64,000 nucleotides of DNA from positions 62,001 to 126,000 of the forward strand of contig NZ_JODC01000001.1 in the NCBI RefSeq assembly GCF_000720765.1. Reading direction: 5' to 3'. Source of the DNA: Streptomyces sp. NRRL S-646 (GTDB lineage: Bacteria; Actinomycetota; Actinomycetes; Streptomycetales; Streptomycetaceae). Numbering within the stretch: position 1 is the first letter of the stretch; each line of letters opens with the position of its first letter. Of this stretch, positions 17,172 to 24,475 are shown piece after piece. The notes under the pieces were generated by a model. The model had not been told where the DNA came from. It saw nothing but the letters and a program-made list of their open reading frames with translations, and made no database searches. A program made the position numbers and the translations under genes.

Positions 17172-17194
17172 GTCACCTGTCAAAGCGGTTACGT
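17172..17194. promoter_or_regulatory. Shared element, copy B (hydrolase promoter)
   Basis: GTCACCTGTCA, AAGC, then GGTTACGT; 21 of the 23 core positions equal copy C. On the minus strand the element contains TTGACA (17183-17178), which with a 17-base spacer reaches CAGAGT (17160-17155), so it covers the -35 box of the alpha/beta hydrolase gene. Confidence 0.7.
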
Positions 17195-17244
17195 AGTGAA
17201 CTTGCTAACCGATTAGAGAGGTGATGTCTCTTGTGATCCCCTGC

Positions 17245-17269
17245 GTCACCTGTCAGAGTGGTTACGTGA
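17245..17269 (+). promoter_or_regulatory. Shared element, copy C (peptide-tannase operon promoter)
   Basis: GTCACCTGTCA, GAGT, then GGTTACGTGA. It overlaps a putative -10 box CAGAGT (17254-17259) spaced 17 bases from TTGTGA (17231-17236), the same geometry as copy A. It lies 37 bases before the start of the 64-residue peptide gene. Confidence 0.7.
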
Positions 17270-17306
17270 TCGAGGGCATCGACCGACGAAGAAGTGGAGT
17301 TCGGCC

Positions 17307-17501
17307 ATGAACAAGGAACTGATGACGGACCCGGCCGCGTCGGCACGGCACGCGCGGTACGGCACGCTTCCCGAGCGCATCCGCTTCGAGGACATGACCG
17401 AAGAGGTGGAAGCCGGCCACGGCGGTGGGGCGGCTGCCTCGTACAACCTCGAGGGCTCCTGGAAGTACTACTCGTGCCTCGCCCTGGACCTCGGGCTGTA
17501 G
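17307..17501 (+). CDS. Small acidic peptide, 64 residues, unknown
   Basis: A short frame with a good ribosome site (GGAG seven bases before ATG 17307), placed right after promoter element C and 28 bases before the tannase start. The N-terminal two thirds are hydrophilic and acidic (LPERIRFEDMTEEVEAG), followed by a Gly run and an aromatic, hydrophobic end (SWKYYSCLALDLGL) with a single Cys. The leader-plus-core look recalls RiPP precursors, but no maturation enzyme is nearby, so this is only a resemblance. It could equally be a small regulatory or enzyme-associated peptide. I do not recognise the family with confidence. Confidence 0.65.
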   Translation: MNKELMTDPAASARHARYGTLPERIRFEDMTEEVEAGHGGGAAASYNLEGSWKYYSCLALDLGL

Positions 17502-17529
17502 GGGTCCGTTCGCCATGACAGGAAAACCA

Positions 17530-19107
17530 ATGAGACGACTTCTGATCCTTCTCGCGGCCGGAGTACCGCTGGCGGCGGCTTTGTGCCTGCCGGCCGGCGC
17601 TTCCGCGGACCCCCGAGGCTCCGCCGCCGCCCCCTTCAACTGCTCGACTGCCTCCGTGCAGGCCCCGGCGGGCACCGAGGTGGAGTCCGTGACGGTGACC
17701 CGCCAGGCCGGCGGCACCGTGAACGGGACCGGGATTCTGGGCGGTTCGGTCTCCGGCGTACCGGCCTACTGCGAGGTGACCGTCACCCTCACCCATCCCG
17801 GCGACGGCGACCACGCCAAGGTGCGCACGTGGCTGCCCGTGCAGGGCTGGAACGGCCGTTTCCAGGCGCTCGGCGGGAGTGCCTACGCCGCCGGGGACAA
17901 CGGCGTGGGCCTGGGAACGGCGGTCAAGAACGGCTATGCCGCCGCCACCACCGACGCGGGCGTGGGCGACGTCCTGGACACCGGCTGGGCGCTGACCAGC
18001 AAGGGACAGGTCGACACCGCGCTGCTGAAGAACTTCGCCGACCGCTCCCAGCACGAGATGGCGCTCGTCGGCAAGCAGGTCGTCGACGAGGTCTACGGCA
18101 AGGCCGCCTCCTACTCCTACTGGAACGGCTGCTCCACCGGCGGACGCCAGGGCTACATGGAGGCCCAGCGCCACCCGGACGACTTCGACGGCATTCTCGC
18201 CGACGCACCTGCTGTCAACTGGGACGAGTTCGAGGTCGCCACACTGTGGCCGCAGGTGGTGATGAACGAGGCGAAGACCCGCCCGGGCCTCTGTAAGCTC
18301 AACGCCTTCAACCAGGCAGCCCTCAAGGCCTGCGACAAGCTCGACGGCATCAACGACGGTCTGGTCTCCGACGCGGAGCGCTGCACCTACGATCCCCGCA
18401 GCCTGATCGGCACCAAGGTCGTGTGCGCAGGCAAGGAGGAGACCGTCACGGCAGCCGACGCAGCCGTGGTGCGCAAGATCTGGGACGGCCCGCGGACCAC
18501 GTCGGGCAAGAGGCTGTGGTACGGACTCCCCATCGGCGCCGACTTCACGTATCTCGCGGGCGACGCCCCGTTCTCCGTCCCGGCCGCCTGGGTCGCGTCG
18601 TGGGTGAAGAAGCAGCCCTCCTTCGACACCTCGAAGCTGACGTACGACCAGTTCACCCAGGTGTTCAGGCAGTCCCAGGACGAGTACGGCAAGGTCATCG
18701 GCACGGACGACCCGGACCTGTCCGCGTTCCGTGACGCCGGAGGAAAGCTCCTCACCTACCACGGTCAGGCGGACCAGCTGATCCCCACTCAGGGCACCGT
18801 CGACTACCGCGAGCGCGCCGAACGGAAGCTGGGCGGCTCACACCGGGTCGACGACTTCTACCGGCTCTTCCTCGCTCCGGGCACCGCACACTGTGCACTC
18901 AAGGGTTCGGTGGACGACCTGGCGGCTCTGACCAAGTGGGTCGAGCAGGGCAAGGCACCCGCAACACTCACCGCCTCCCTCACCAACGCCTCCGGCCAGA
19001 CGCTCACCCGCGACCTGTGCCGCTACCCCCTGATCTCCCACTACAAGGGTCAGGGCGACCCTGCCGACGCCGACAGCTTCCGCTGCGTCCCGCCGCACCG
19101 GCGCTGA
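17530..19107 (+). CDS. Secreted tannase/feruloyl esterase-family esterase
   Basis: A 525-residue exported serine esterase of the tannase family, which cleaves esters of aromatic acids such as gallate or ferulate. The signal peptide (MRRLLILLAAG to PAGASAD) precedes the enzyme. The family CS-D-HC signature is complete: GCSTGGRQG (Cys next to the catalytic Ser), HGQADQLIP (Asp) and GTAHC (His next to Cys), the two Cys forming a disulfide in known members. I start at ATG 17530, with AGGA seven bases upstream; ATG 17515 is an in-frame alternative. Second gene of a four-gene operon under element C; the Ohr gene follows 71 bases later. Confidence 0.88.
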   Translation: MRRLLILLAAGVPLAAALCLPAGASADPRGSAAAPFNCSTASVQAPAGTEVESVTVTRQAGGTVNGTGILGGSVSGVPAYCEVTVTLTHPGDGDHAKVRTWLPVQGWNGRFQALGGSAYAAGDNGVGLGTAVKNGYAAATTDAGVGDVLDTGWALTSKGQVDTALLKNFADRSQHEMALVGKQVVDEVYGKAASYSYWNGCSTGGRQGYMEAQRHPDDFDGILADAPAVNWDEFEVATLWPQVVMNEAKTRPGLCKLNAFNQAALKACDKLDGINDGLVSDAERCTYDPRSLIGTKVVCAGKEETVTAADAAVVRKIWDGPRTTSGKRLWYGLPIGADFTYLAGDAPFSVPAAWVASWVKKQPSFDTSKLTYDQFTQVFRQSQDEYGKVIGTDDPDLSAFRDAGGKLLTYHGQADQLIPTQGTVDYRERAERKLGGSHRVDDFYRLFLAPGTAHCALKGSVDDLAALTKWVEQGKAPATLTASLTNASGQTLTRDLCRYPLISHYKGQGDPADADSFRCVPPHRR

Positions 19108-19178
19108 CCGGCGTAAGGCGTCTCGACCACTTTCCCAGCACATCCCGACACATCCCGACCCAAGATGAGGGACCCGTC

Positions 19179-19625
19179 ATGGCAGTCAGCTACACAGCCG
19201 TCGTCAACGTCACCGGGGAGGGCCGCAACGGCGGCACCGTCCGCTCGGAGGACGGCCTCCTGGACCACAACCTGGCCATACCCAAGGAACTCGGCGGCGC
19301 GGGCAACGCCACCAACCCGGAACAACTCTTCGCCGCCGGCTGGGCGGCCTGCTTCCTCGGCGCCCTGCGCCGCGCGGCCGCCACTCGCAGGATCAAGCTC
19401 ACCAGCACCGCCATCACCTCCGAGATCACGCTTACGCACGGCGACGACGGCGAGTTCACCCTCTCCGCCACGCTCAACCCCGTCCTCGGCGGCGTCGACG
19501 ACTACACCGCCCGCGAACTCGCCGAGGCCGCCCACCAGATCTGCCCGTACTCCAAGGCCACCCGCGACAACATCCCCGTGACGATCAACGTGGCCACGAC
19601 CTCCGAGAAGGGTGACGTGCAGTGA
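19179..19625 (+). CDS. Ohr/OsmC-family organic hydroperoxide peroxidase
   Basis: A 148-residue cytoplasmic thiol peroxidase of the Ohr subfamily that reduces organic hydroperoxides. The two redox cysteines are visible: AAGWAACFLGAL (peroxidatic) and HQICPYSKA (resolving). It begins with YTAVVNVTGEGRNGG, typical of Ohr. ATG 19179 has GAGGG upstream; a longer frame starting within the tannase gene is a shadow. The stop overlaps the next gene's GTG start. No OhrR-type MarR gene is adjacent, so regulation probably comes from the operon promoter. Confidence 0.9.
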   Translation: MAVSYTAVVNVTGEGRNGGTVRSEDGLLDHNLAIPKELGGAGNATNPEQLFAAGWAACFLGALRRAAATRRIKLTSTAITSEITLTHGDDGEFTLSATLNPVLGGVDDYTARELAEAAHQICPYSKATRDNIPVTINVATTSEKGDVQ

Positions 19626-20476
19626 AGACCGACAAGGGTAAGAAGCGGGTGCCCGGACGGCGGTTCGCGACGGTTGCCGCCGCGACGGTCCTGGCGGGTG
19701 CCGTGGTCGGTCCCCTCGCCGTCACCGCGAACGGCGCATCCCGGCCTGCTGCGGAGGGCCGGCACGCCAGGCCGACCATCGTCCTGGAACACGGCGCCTT
19801 CGCCGACGGCTCCAGCTGGAACGGCGTGATGGAAAGGCTACAGGCCGACGGTTACCCGGTCGTCGCGGCAGCCAACCCGCTGCGCGGTCCGCACAGCGAC
19901 GCGGCCGCCCTGCGCACCGTCCTCGACCACATCAAGGGCCCCAAGGTCCTCGTCGGCCACTCCTACGGCGGCTCGGTGACCAGCGAGGCCGCCGCCGGCG
20001 ATCCCCAGGTGAAGGCACTGGTCTACGTCGCGGCCTTCCTCCCGGCGCCTGGCGAGAATGCCCTCGGTCTCACGAACAAGTACCCGGGCTCCACTCTCCC
20101 CGACGCCCTCGACCCCGTTCCCTCCACGAACGCCGACGGCACCACCGGAACCGACCTGTACATCAAGCAGGACAAGTTCCGACACCAGTTCGCCGCCGAC
20201 GTCCCCGCGGACCAGGCCGCCCTGATGGCCGCCGCCCAACGGCCCATCGCCCAGGCCGCGCTGGAGGAGAAGGCCACCGTCGCCGCCTGGAAGGACAGGC
20301 CCGCCTGGGACATCGTCACCACCCAGGACCTCAACATCCCTGTCGCCGTGCAGCGCTTCATGGCCCGGCGCGCCCACGCCCACACCATCGAAGTCGCCGC
20401 TTCGCACTCGGTGGCCGTCTCACATCCCCGTCTCGTCGCCGATGTCATCGAAAAGGCGGCACGGGTCACGCGCTGA
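19622..20476 (+). CDS. Secreted alpha/beta hydrolase
   Basis: A 284-residue serine hydrolase with an N-terminal signal peptide (RRFATVAAATVLAGAVVG). LEHGAFADGSSW is the HGxx oxyanion region, VGHSYGGSV the nucleophile elbow with catalytic Ser, and AASHSVAVSHP the region of the catalytic His. It resembles the EstC/salicylate-esterase-like group. GTG 19622 overlaps the Ohr stop, so it is translationally coupled. It ends the element-C operon and is followed by a strong hairpin. Substrate unknown; a small aromatic ester would fit the tannase neighbour. Confidence 0.85.
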   Translation: MKTDKGKKRVPGRRFATVAAATVLAGAVVGPLAVTANGASRPAAEGRHARPTIVLEHGAFADGSSWNGVMERLQADGYPVVAAANPLRGPHSDAAALRTVLDHIKGPKVLVGHSYGGSVTSEAAAGDPQVKALVYVAAFLPAPGENALGLTNKYPGSTLPDALDPVPSTNADGTTGTDLYIKQDKFRHQFAADVPADQAALMAAAQRPIAQAALEEKATVAAWKDRPAWDIVTTQDLNIPVAVQRFMARRAHAHTIEVAASHSVAVSHPRLVADVIEKAARVTR

Positions 20477-20502
20477 GGCCTTCGCTGCCGACGCGAGCAC
20501 GC

Positions 20503-20539
20503 GGTTGCTCCGCCGGCCCTCTCGGCGGGCGGAGCAACC
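20503..20539. terminator. Bidirectional hairpin terminator
   Basis: A perfect 12-base stem (GGTTGCTCCGCC pairing with GGCGGAGCAACC) with a 13-base loop, between the convergent hydrolase and rmlA genes. No U tract, as is usual in Streptomyces. Confidence 0.8.
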
Positions 20540-20575
20540 GGCAGGTCCCGTAGGCCCGTCCCCACATAGTGGTTG

Positions 20576-21643
20576 TCACGGCGCAATCTGCACCTTGCTG
20601 TGGTCGCCGAGGACGAATCGGTGGGAGGCGGGCTTGCGCGGCGCGGGAGTGACCTCGACGTTGCGGCCGATGAGGGAGGCTTCCACTCGCCGGACGCCGC
20701 TCACCGAGGAGTTGCGCAGCAGGATGGAGTACTCGATCTCACTGTCCTCGATCCGGCAGTCGCCGGCGATGGAGGTGAAGGGACCGACGTACGAGTCGGT
20801 GATCACGGTGTTCGCGCCGACGACGGCCGGGCCCACGATCCGGCTGCCGGTCACCTTCGCCCCCGGCTCGATCCGCACCCGGCCGATGATCTCGCTGTCG
20901 GCGTCGACCGTGCCGTCGATCCGGCGCTCCAGGGTCTCCAGCACGGAGCGGTTGACCTCAAGCATGTCGGTGACGTTCCCGGTGTCCTTCCAGTACCCGG
21001 AGATCGTCGTGGAGCGCACCTCACGTCCGGCGTCGATCAGCCACTGGACGGCATCCGTGATCTCCAGCTCGCCGCGAGGGGACGGCTTGATCGACCGTAC
21101 GGCCTCATGGATCGCCGGGGTGAACAGATAGACGCCCACCAGGGCCAGCTCGCTCTTGGGATGCGCGGGCTTCTCCTCAAGGCCGGTCACCTGGCCCGAC
21201 GCGTCCAGCTCGGCCACCCCGAACGCGGTCGGGTTCGGCACCTTCGTCAACAGGATCTGCGCCTCCGGCCGGTCCGCGCGGAAGGCGTCCACCAGATCTG
21301 TGATGCCACCGACGACGAAGTTGTCGCCGAGGTACATCACGAAGTCGTCCTCGCCGAGGAACTCACGGGCGATCAGCACCGCATGGGCCAGTCCCAGCGG
21401 CGCCGCCTGCGGGATGTAGGTGACGTCGATGCCGAACGCGGAACCGTCGCCGACCGCCTCCCGGATCTCCTCCGCGGTGTCCCCGACGACGATCCCGACC
21501 TGGGTGATGCCCGCCTCGGCGATCGCCTCCAGGCCGTAGAACAGCACCGGCTTGTTGGCGACCGGTACGAGTTGCTTTGCCGACGTATAGGTTATGGGGC
21601 GCAAACGGGTACCTGAACCACCGGATAACAAAAGTGCCTTCAT
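20576..21643 (-). CDS. rmlA: Glucose-1-phosphate thymidylyltransferase (long form)
   Basis: This 355-residue nucleotidyltransferase makes dTDP-glucose from dTTP and glucose 1-phosphate. The N-terminal GGSGTRLRPIT is the nucleotide-binding signature, GDNF and EEKP match metal- and sugar-binding segments, and GYWKDTGN closes the catalytic part. The last 100 residues form left-handed beta-helix repeats (GPAVVGANTVITDSYVGPFT), as in the StrD/DesIII-like long forms of secondary metabolism. Codon 6 is TTA (21628-21626), and the first 20 codons are unusually AT-rich (CTT TTG TTA TCC GGT GGT). Translation therefore depends on the bldA tRNA. No other dTDP-sugar gene is adjacent. Confidence 0.92.
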   Translation of the reverse strand: MKALLLSGGSGTRLRPITYTSAKQLVPVANKPVLFYGLEAIAEAGITQVGIVVGDTAEEIREAVGDGSAFGIDVTYIPQAAPLGLAHAVLIAREFLGEDDFVMYLGDNFVVGGITDLVDAFRADRPEAQILLTKVPNPTAFGVAELDASGQVTGLEEKPAHPKSELALVGVYLFTPAIHEAVRSIKPSPRGELEITDAVQWLIDAGREVRSTTISGYWKDTGNVTDMLEVNRSVLETLERRIDGTVDADSEIIGRVRIEPGAKVTGSRIVGPAVVGANTVITDSYVGPFTSIAGDCRIEDSEIEYSILLRNSSVSGVRRVEASLIGRNVEVTPAPRKPASHRFVLGDHSKVQIAP

Positions 21644-21653
21644 AGGGGTGACC

Positions 21654-22668
21654 CTACTTACGCCGAACTCCCTGACGGGCGGTTTCGGTTGAGGACAGGC
21701 GCTGTTCGAGGAAGGAGACCACGGTCTGCCATGCGGGGGCCGGGGGGGTGTCCGGCGTGTGCGGTCTCCTCGTAGGCGCCCTCACGGGTTGCGTCGTCGC
21801 TGAGCATCGCGAAGTCCGTGCCGTGTCCGGCCTTCGGGAAGGACATCAGGCGGGCGTCGTCGCCCGCGGCCGCCAACTTGTCGTGGAGCAGGCGGCTTTG
21901 GTGGTGCGGCACGATGACGTCCTGCTCGCCGTGCAGGATCAGGAAGGGCGGGGTGCGCCCGATGCCGGTGTAGGTGAGCGGGTTGGCGGCGGCGACCTTG
22001 TCCGGACAGGCCGTGATGGGGCAGCCGAGCAGCCCGGACTCGGGGGACTGGGCGTCGGAGTGGCAGCCCGTCAGCCCGAAGCCCTCGTTGAACGCCTTGC
22101 CGTGGTCCGGCACGTGCGCGTCCATCTGCAGGAAGTCGGTCGGCGGGTAGAACGCCACGGCCGCCTGGACGGCGCTCGACGGGCCGCGCACACCGACGTC
22201 GCCCTCCAGTGCCGGAATGTCCCCGGTGACGGCGGCCATCGCCGTGGTCCAGCCGCCTGAGGAGTCACCCATGATCGCGACCCGGTCCGGGTCCAGGTGG
22301 TACGTCTTCGCGTTCGCGCGCAGCCGGCGGATGGCGCCCTTGATGTCGTACGGCTGGGCCGGGAACCGCGCCTGGCCGCTGGATCGGACGGCCACTCCCG
22401 CGACCGCGAAGTCGTGCGGGTTGAGCTGTGCGGCCACCTTGTCGGCGCCTCTGCGTCCGCTGTCCGCGAGCCAGCCCGAGCCGCGGGTGAAGATCACCAG
22501 CGGTGCCGGGTGCTCGGACCGGGGACGTAGAGGTCCAGCAGGTGGCCCTGGGTGCCGGGTGGTCGGGCGGGTGCGTAGGCGAGGTTCGTGGTGATCTGCA
22601 CGGGCGTGTCCGTCCGGGCGGGGGAGGCCCGGTTCTTCCTTCTGTTCGTCTGGTGAATTGTGGTTCAC
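21654..22668 (-). pseudogene. Alpha/beta hydrolase with three homopolymer indels
   Basis: Segments of one hydrolase lie in two frames. The start (GTG 22668, NHNSPDEQKEEPGL) and the body (RSEHPAPLVIFTRGSGW, IMGDSSGGWTTAM with the catalytic Ser, LILHGEQDVIVP, KAGHGTDF with the His) share one frame. The piece VQITTNLAYAPARPPGTQGH lies in another, as does the natural C-terminus PAPAWQTVVSFLEQRL ending at 21654. Continuity is restored if the G5 run at 22620-22624 loses one base, the G4 run at 22521-22524 gains one, and the G7 run at 21742-21748 loses one. Either a decaying gene or homopolymer error in the assembly. Intact length would be about 337 residues. Confidence 0.75.
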
Positions 22669-22759
22669 TTGAGGCTGGCATGAGTCTCGGGTCGCACCCA
22701 GCGGGTGTCAATGGCGCGGAGCAGGGAATCCCCGGGCCCTTGATCTTGCGGCGACTAAT

Positions 22760-22773
22760 TGATACTTCAAGTA
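22760..22773. promoter_or_regulatory. Overlapping dyads upstream of the carboxylesterase
   Basis: TTGATACTTCAAGTA contains TTGA-TACT-TCAA (22760-22771) and TACTT-C-AAGTA (22763-22773). It is a conspicuously AT-rich island in the otherwise GC-rich gap, about 50-65 bases before the ATG, and resembles a MarR or TetR operator. No such regulator is adjacent. Confidence 0.4.
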
Positions 22774-22824
22774 CATCTGGGTACGGAACGGAGACCGCCG
22801 AGCGGCGGCGCCTGAGGAGCCATC

Positions 22825-24345
22825 ATGAGCAGTGCGGAGTTTCCAGAGGCCGACACCACGGCGGGCTCGGTGCGCGGCCGTCGCGAGGAGGGCCTTGCGG
22901 TCTTCCGCGGCATCCCGTATGCGCAGCCGCCGGTGGGCGAGGCCCGCTTCGCGGCGCCGCGACCGGCGGAGCGCTGGGACGGCGTCCGGGAGGCGTTCGC
23001 GTTCGGGCCGCCGCCTCCGCAGGAGCCGCTCGGACCCGACGCCGAGCCCGTCCGCGCCGTCCCTGCCGGTGACGACTGGCTGACGGTCAACGTCTGGACG
23101 CCGGAAGCGGACCCGGCGGCGCGACGGCCGGTGATGGTGTGGATCTACGGCGGCGCCTACAAGTTCGGCTCCGCCGACGACCCCGCCTACGACGCCGGTC
23201 GGCTCTCCCGGGACGGCGAGCTGGTCGTGGTGACCTTCAACTACCGCGTCGGCATGGAGGGGTTCGCACGGATCGAGGGGGCCCCGGCCAACCGGGGACT
23301 GCTCGACCAGGTGGCCGCACTGGAGTGGGTGCGCGACAACATCACCGCCTTCGGCGGCGACCCCGACCAGGTCACCGTCTTCGGCGAATCGGCCGGCGCT
23401 GGATCCATCGCCTCGCTGATGGCCATGCCACGCGCCCGGGGCCTGTTCCGGCGGGCCATCGCGCAGAGCGTGCCCGGCACGTTCTTCTCGGAGGCGCTGG
23501 CCGCGGACATCGCCCAGGCCGTCGCGGGTGAGCTGGGGCTGCGCCCGACGGTGGCCGACCTGTCCGGTGTGGAACCGCACAAACTGACCGAGGCGGGGGC
23601 CGCGTTGAGCGCCCGGATGCGCGAGTACCTGCACCGCTGGGGACCGGTCGCCCTCACCCCGACCCCGTATTCGCCCGTCGTCGACGGCGAGGTCCTCCCC
23701 ACCACCCCATGGGAGGCGCTCGCGGGCGGATCCGCACGGGACATCGAGCTGATCACCGGGCACAACCGGGACGAGTTCCGGCTCTTTCTGCTGCTCGGCG
23801 GGCTGCTCGGCAGGGTGGACGACAACCTCGCATCGATGGCGCTGGGGCTGTTCGGTCCGACGCCGGACGCCGGGCAGGCCTACCGGGCCGCCTTCCCGGA
23901 GGCCTCCGCGGAGTCCCTGTTCGAACTCGTCCAGTCCGACTGGCTGTTCCGCATGCCCACGCTGCACCTCGCTCAGGCACAGGTGACGGGCGGCGGCCGG
24001 GCGCACCTGTACGAACTCACCTGGCCCGCCCCGGCGAACGGCGGCGCCCTGGGTGCCTGCCACGGCCTGGACGTGCCCCTGACCTTCGGCGTGTACGGCG
24101 GCCTGGGAGCCATGCTGATCGGACCCACCCCCGCACCCGGGACCGAGGAACTCTCCGCCCGTTTCCGCTCGGCCTGGACCACCTTCGCCACCACCGGCGA
24201 CCCGGGCTGGCCCGCCTACGACAGCGAACGGCGCCTCGTCCAACTCCTCGATGCCGAACCCACGGTGGCCGCCTATCCCGAGGAAGCCTCCCGTCGGCTC
24301 TGGGAGCAGCACACGTTTGCTCCGCTGGGCCTGGCAACGCCGTGA
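22825..24345 (+). CDS. Type B carboxylesterase
   Basis: A 506-residue cytoplasmic carboxylesterase/para-nitrobenzyl esterase-like enzyme. The N-terminus GSVRGRREEGLAVFRGIPYA is family-typical, YGGAYKFG is the oxyanion hole, VFGESAGAGS holds the catalytic Ser, GHNRDEFRLF the Glu and ACHGLDVPLTFG the His. There is no signal peptide. It is divergent from the broken hydrolase. The 156-base gap upstream contains the dyad TACTTCAAGTA (22763-22773), a possible operator. Confidence 0.88.
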   Translation: MSSAEFPEADTTAGSVRGRREEGLAVFRGIPYAQPPVGEARFAAPRPAERWDGVREAFAFGPPPPQEPLGPDAEPVRAVPAGDDWLTVNVWTPEADPAARRPVMVWIYGGAYKFGSADDPAYDAGRLSRDGELVVVTFNYRVGMEGFARIEGAPANRGLLDQVAALEWVRDNITAFGGDPDQVTVFGESAGAGSIASLMAMPRARGLFRRAIAQSVPGTFFSEALAADIAQAVAGELGLRPTVADLSGVEPHKLTEAGAALSARMREYLHRWGPVALTPTPYSPVVDGEVLPTTPWEALAGGSARDIELITGHNRDEFRLFLLLGGLLGRVDDNLASMALGLFGPTPDAGQAYRAAFPEASAESLFELVQSDWLFRMPTLHLAQAQVTGGGRAHLYELTWPAPANGGALGACHGLDVPLTFGVYGGLGAMLIGPTPAPGTEELSARFRSAWTTFATTGDPGWPAYDSERRLVQLLDAEPTVAAYPEEASRRLWEQHTFAPLGLATP

Positions 24346-24475
24346 CGACGCCTTGAACTGACCGGGCTCGGACGAACCACCTCAACTCTCCTACTGAGGA
24401 GCGGAGTTCATGCACACTTATGGGTGCGTCTGAGCTTGGTTGTCGTCAGCGGGATCAGCGGCCGGAGGTTGTCCA

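Noticed and set aside
17307..17501. Calling the 64-residue peptide a lasso or lanthipeptide precursor
   Set aside because: No cyclase, protease or dehydratase gene nearby and no core motif specific for a RiPP class.
22708..24312. 534-residue minus-strand frame opposite the carboxylesterase
   Set aside because: Antisense of a certain esterase gene with intact catalytic motifs.
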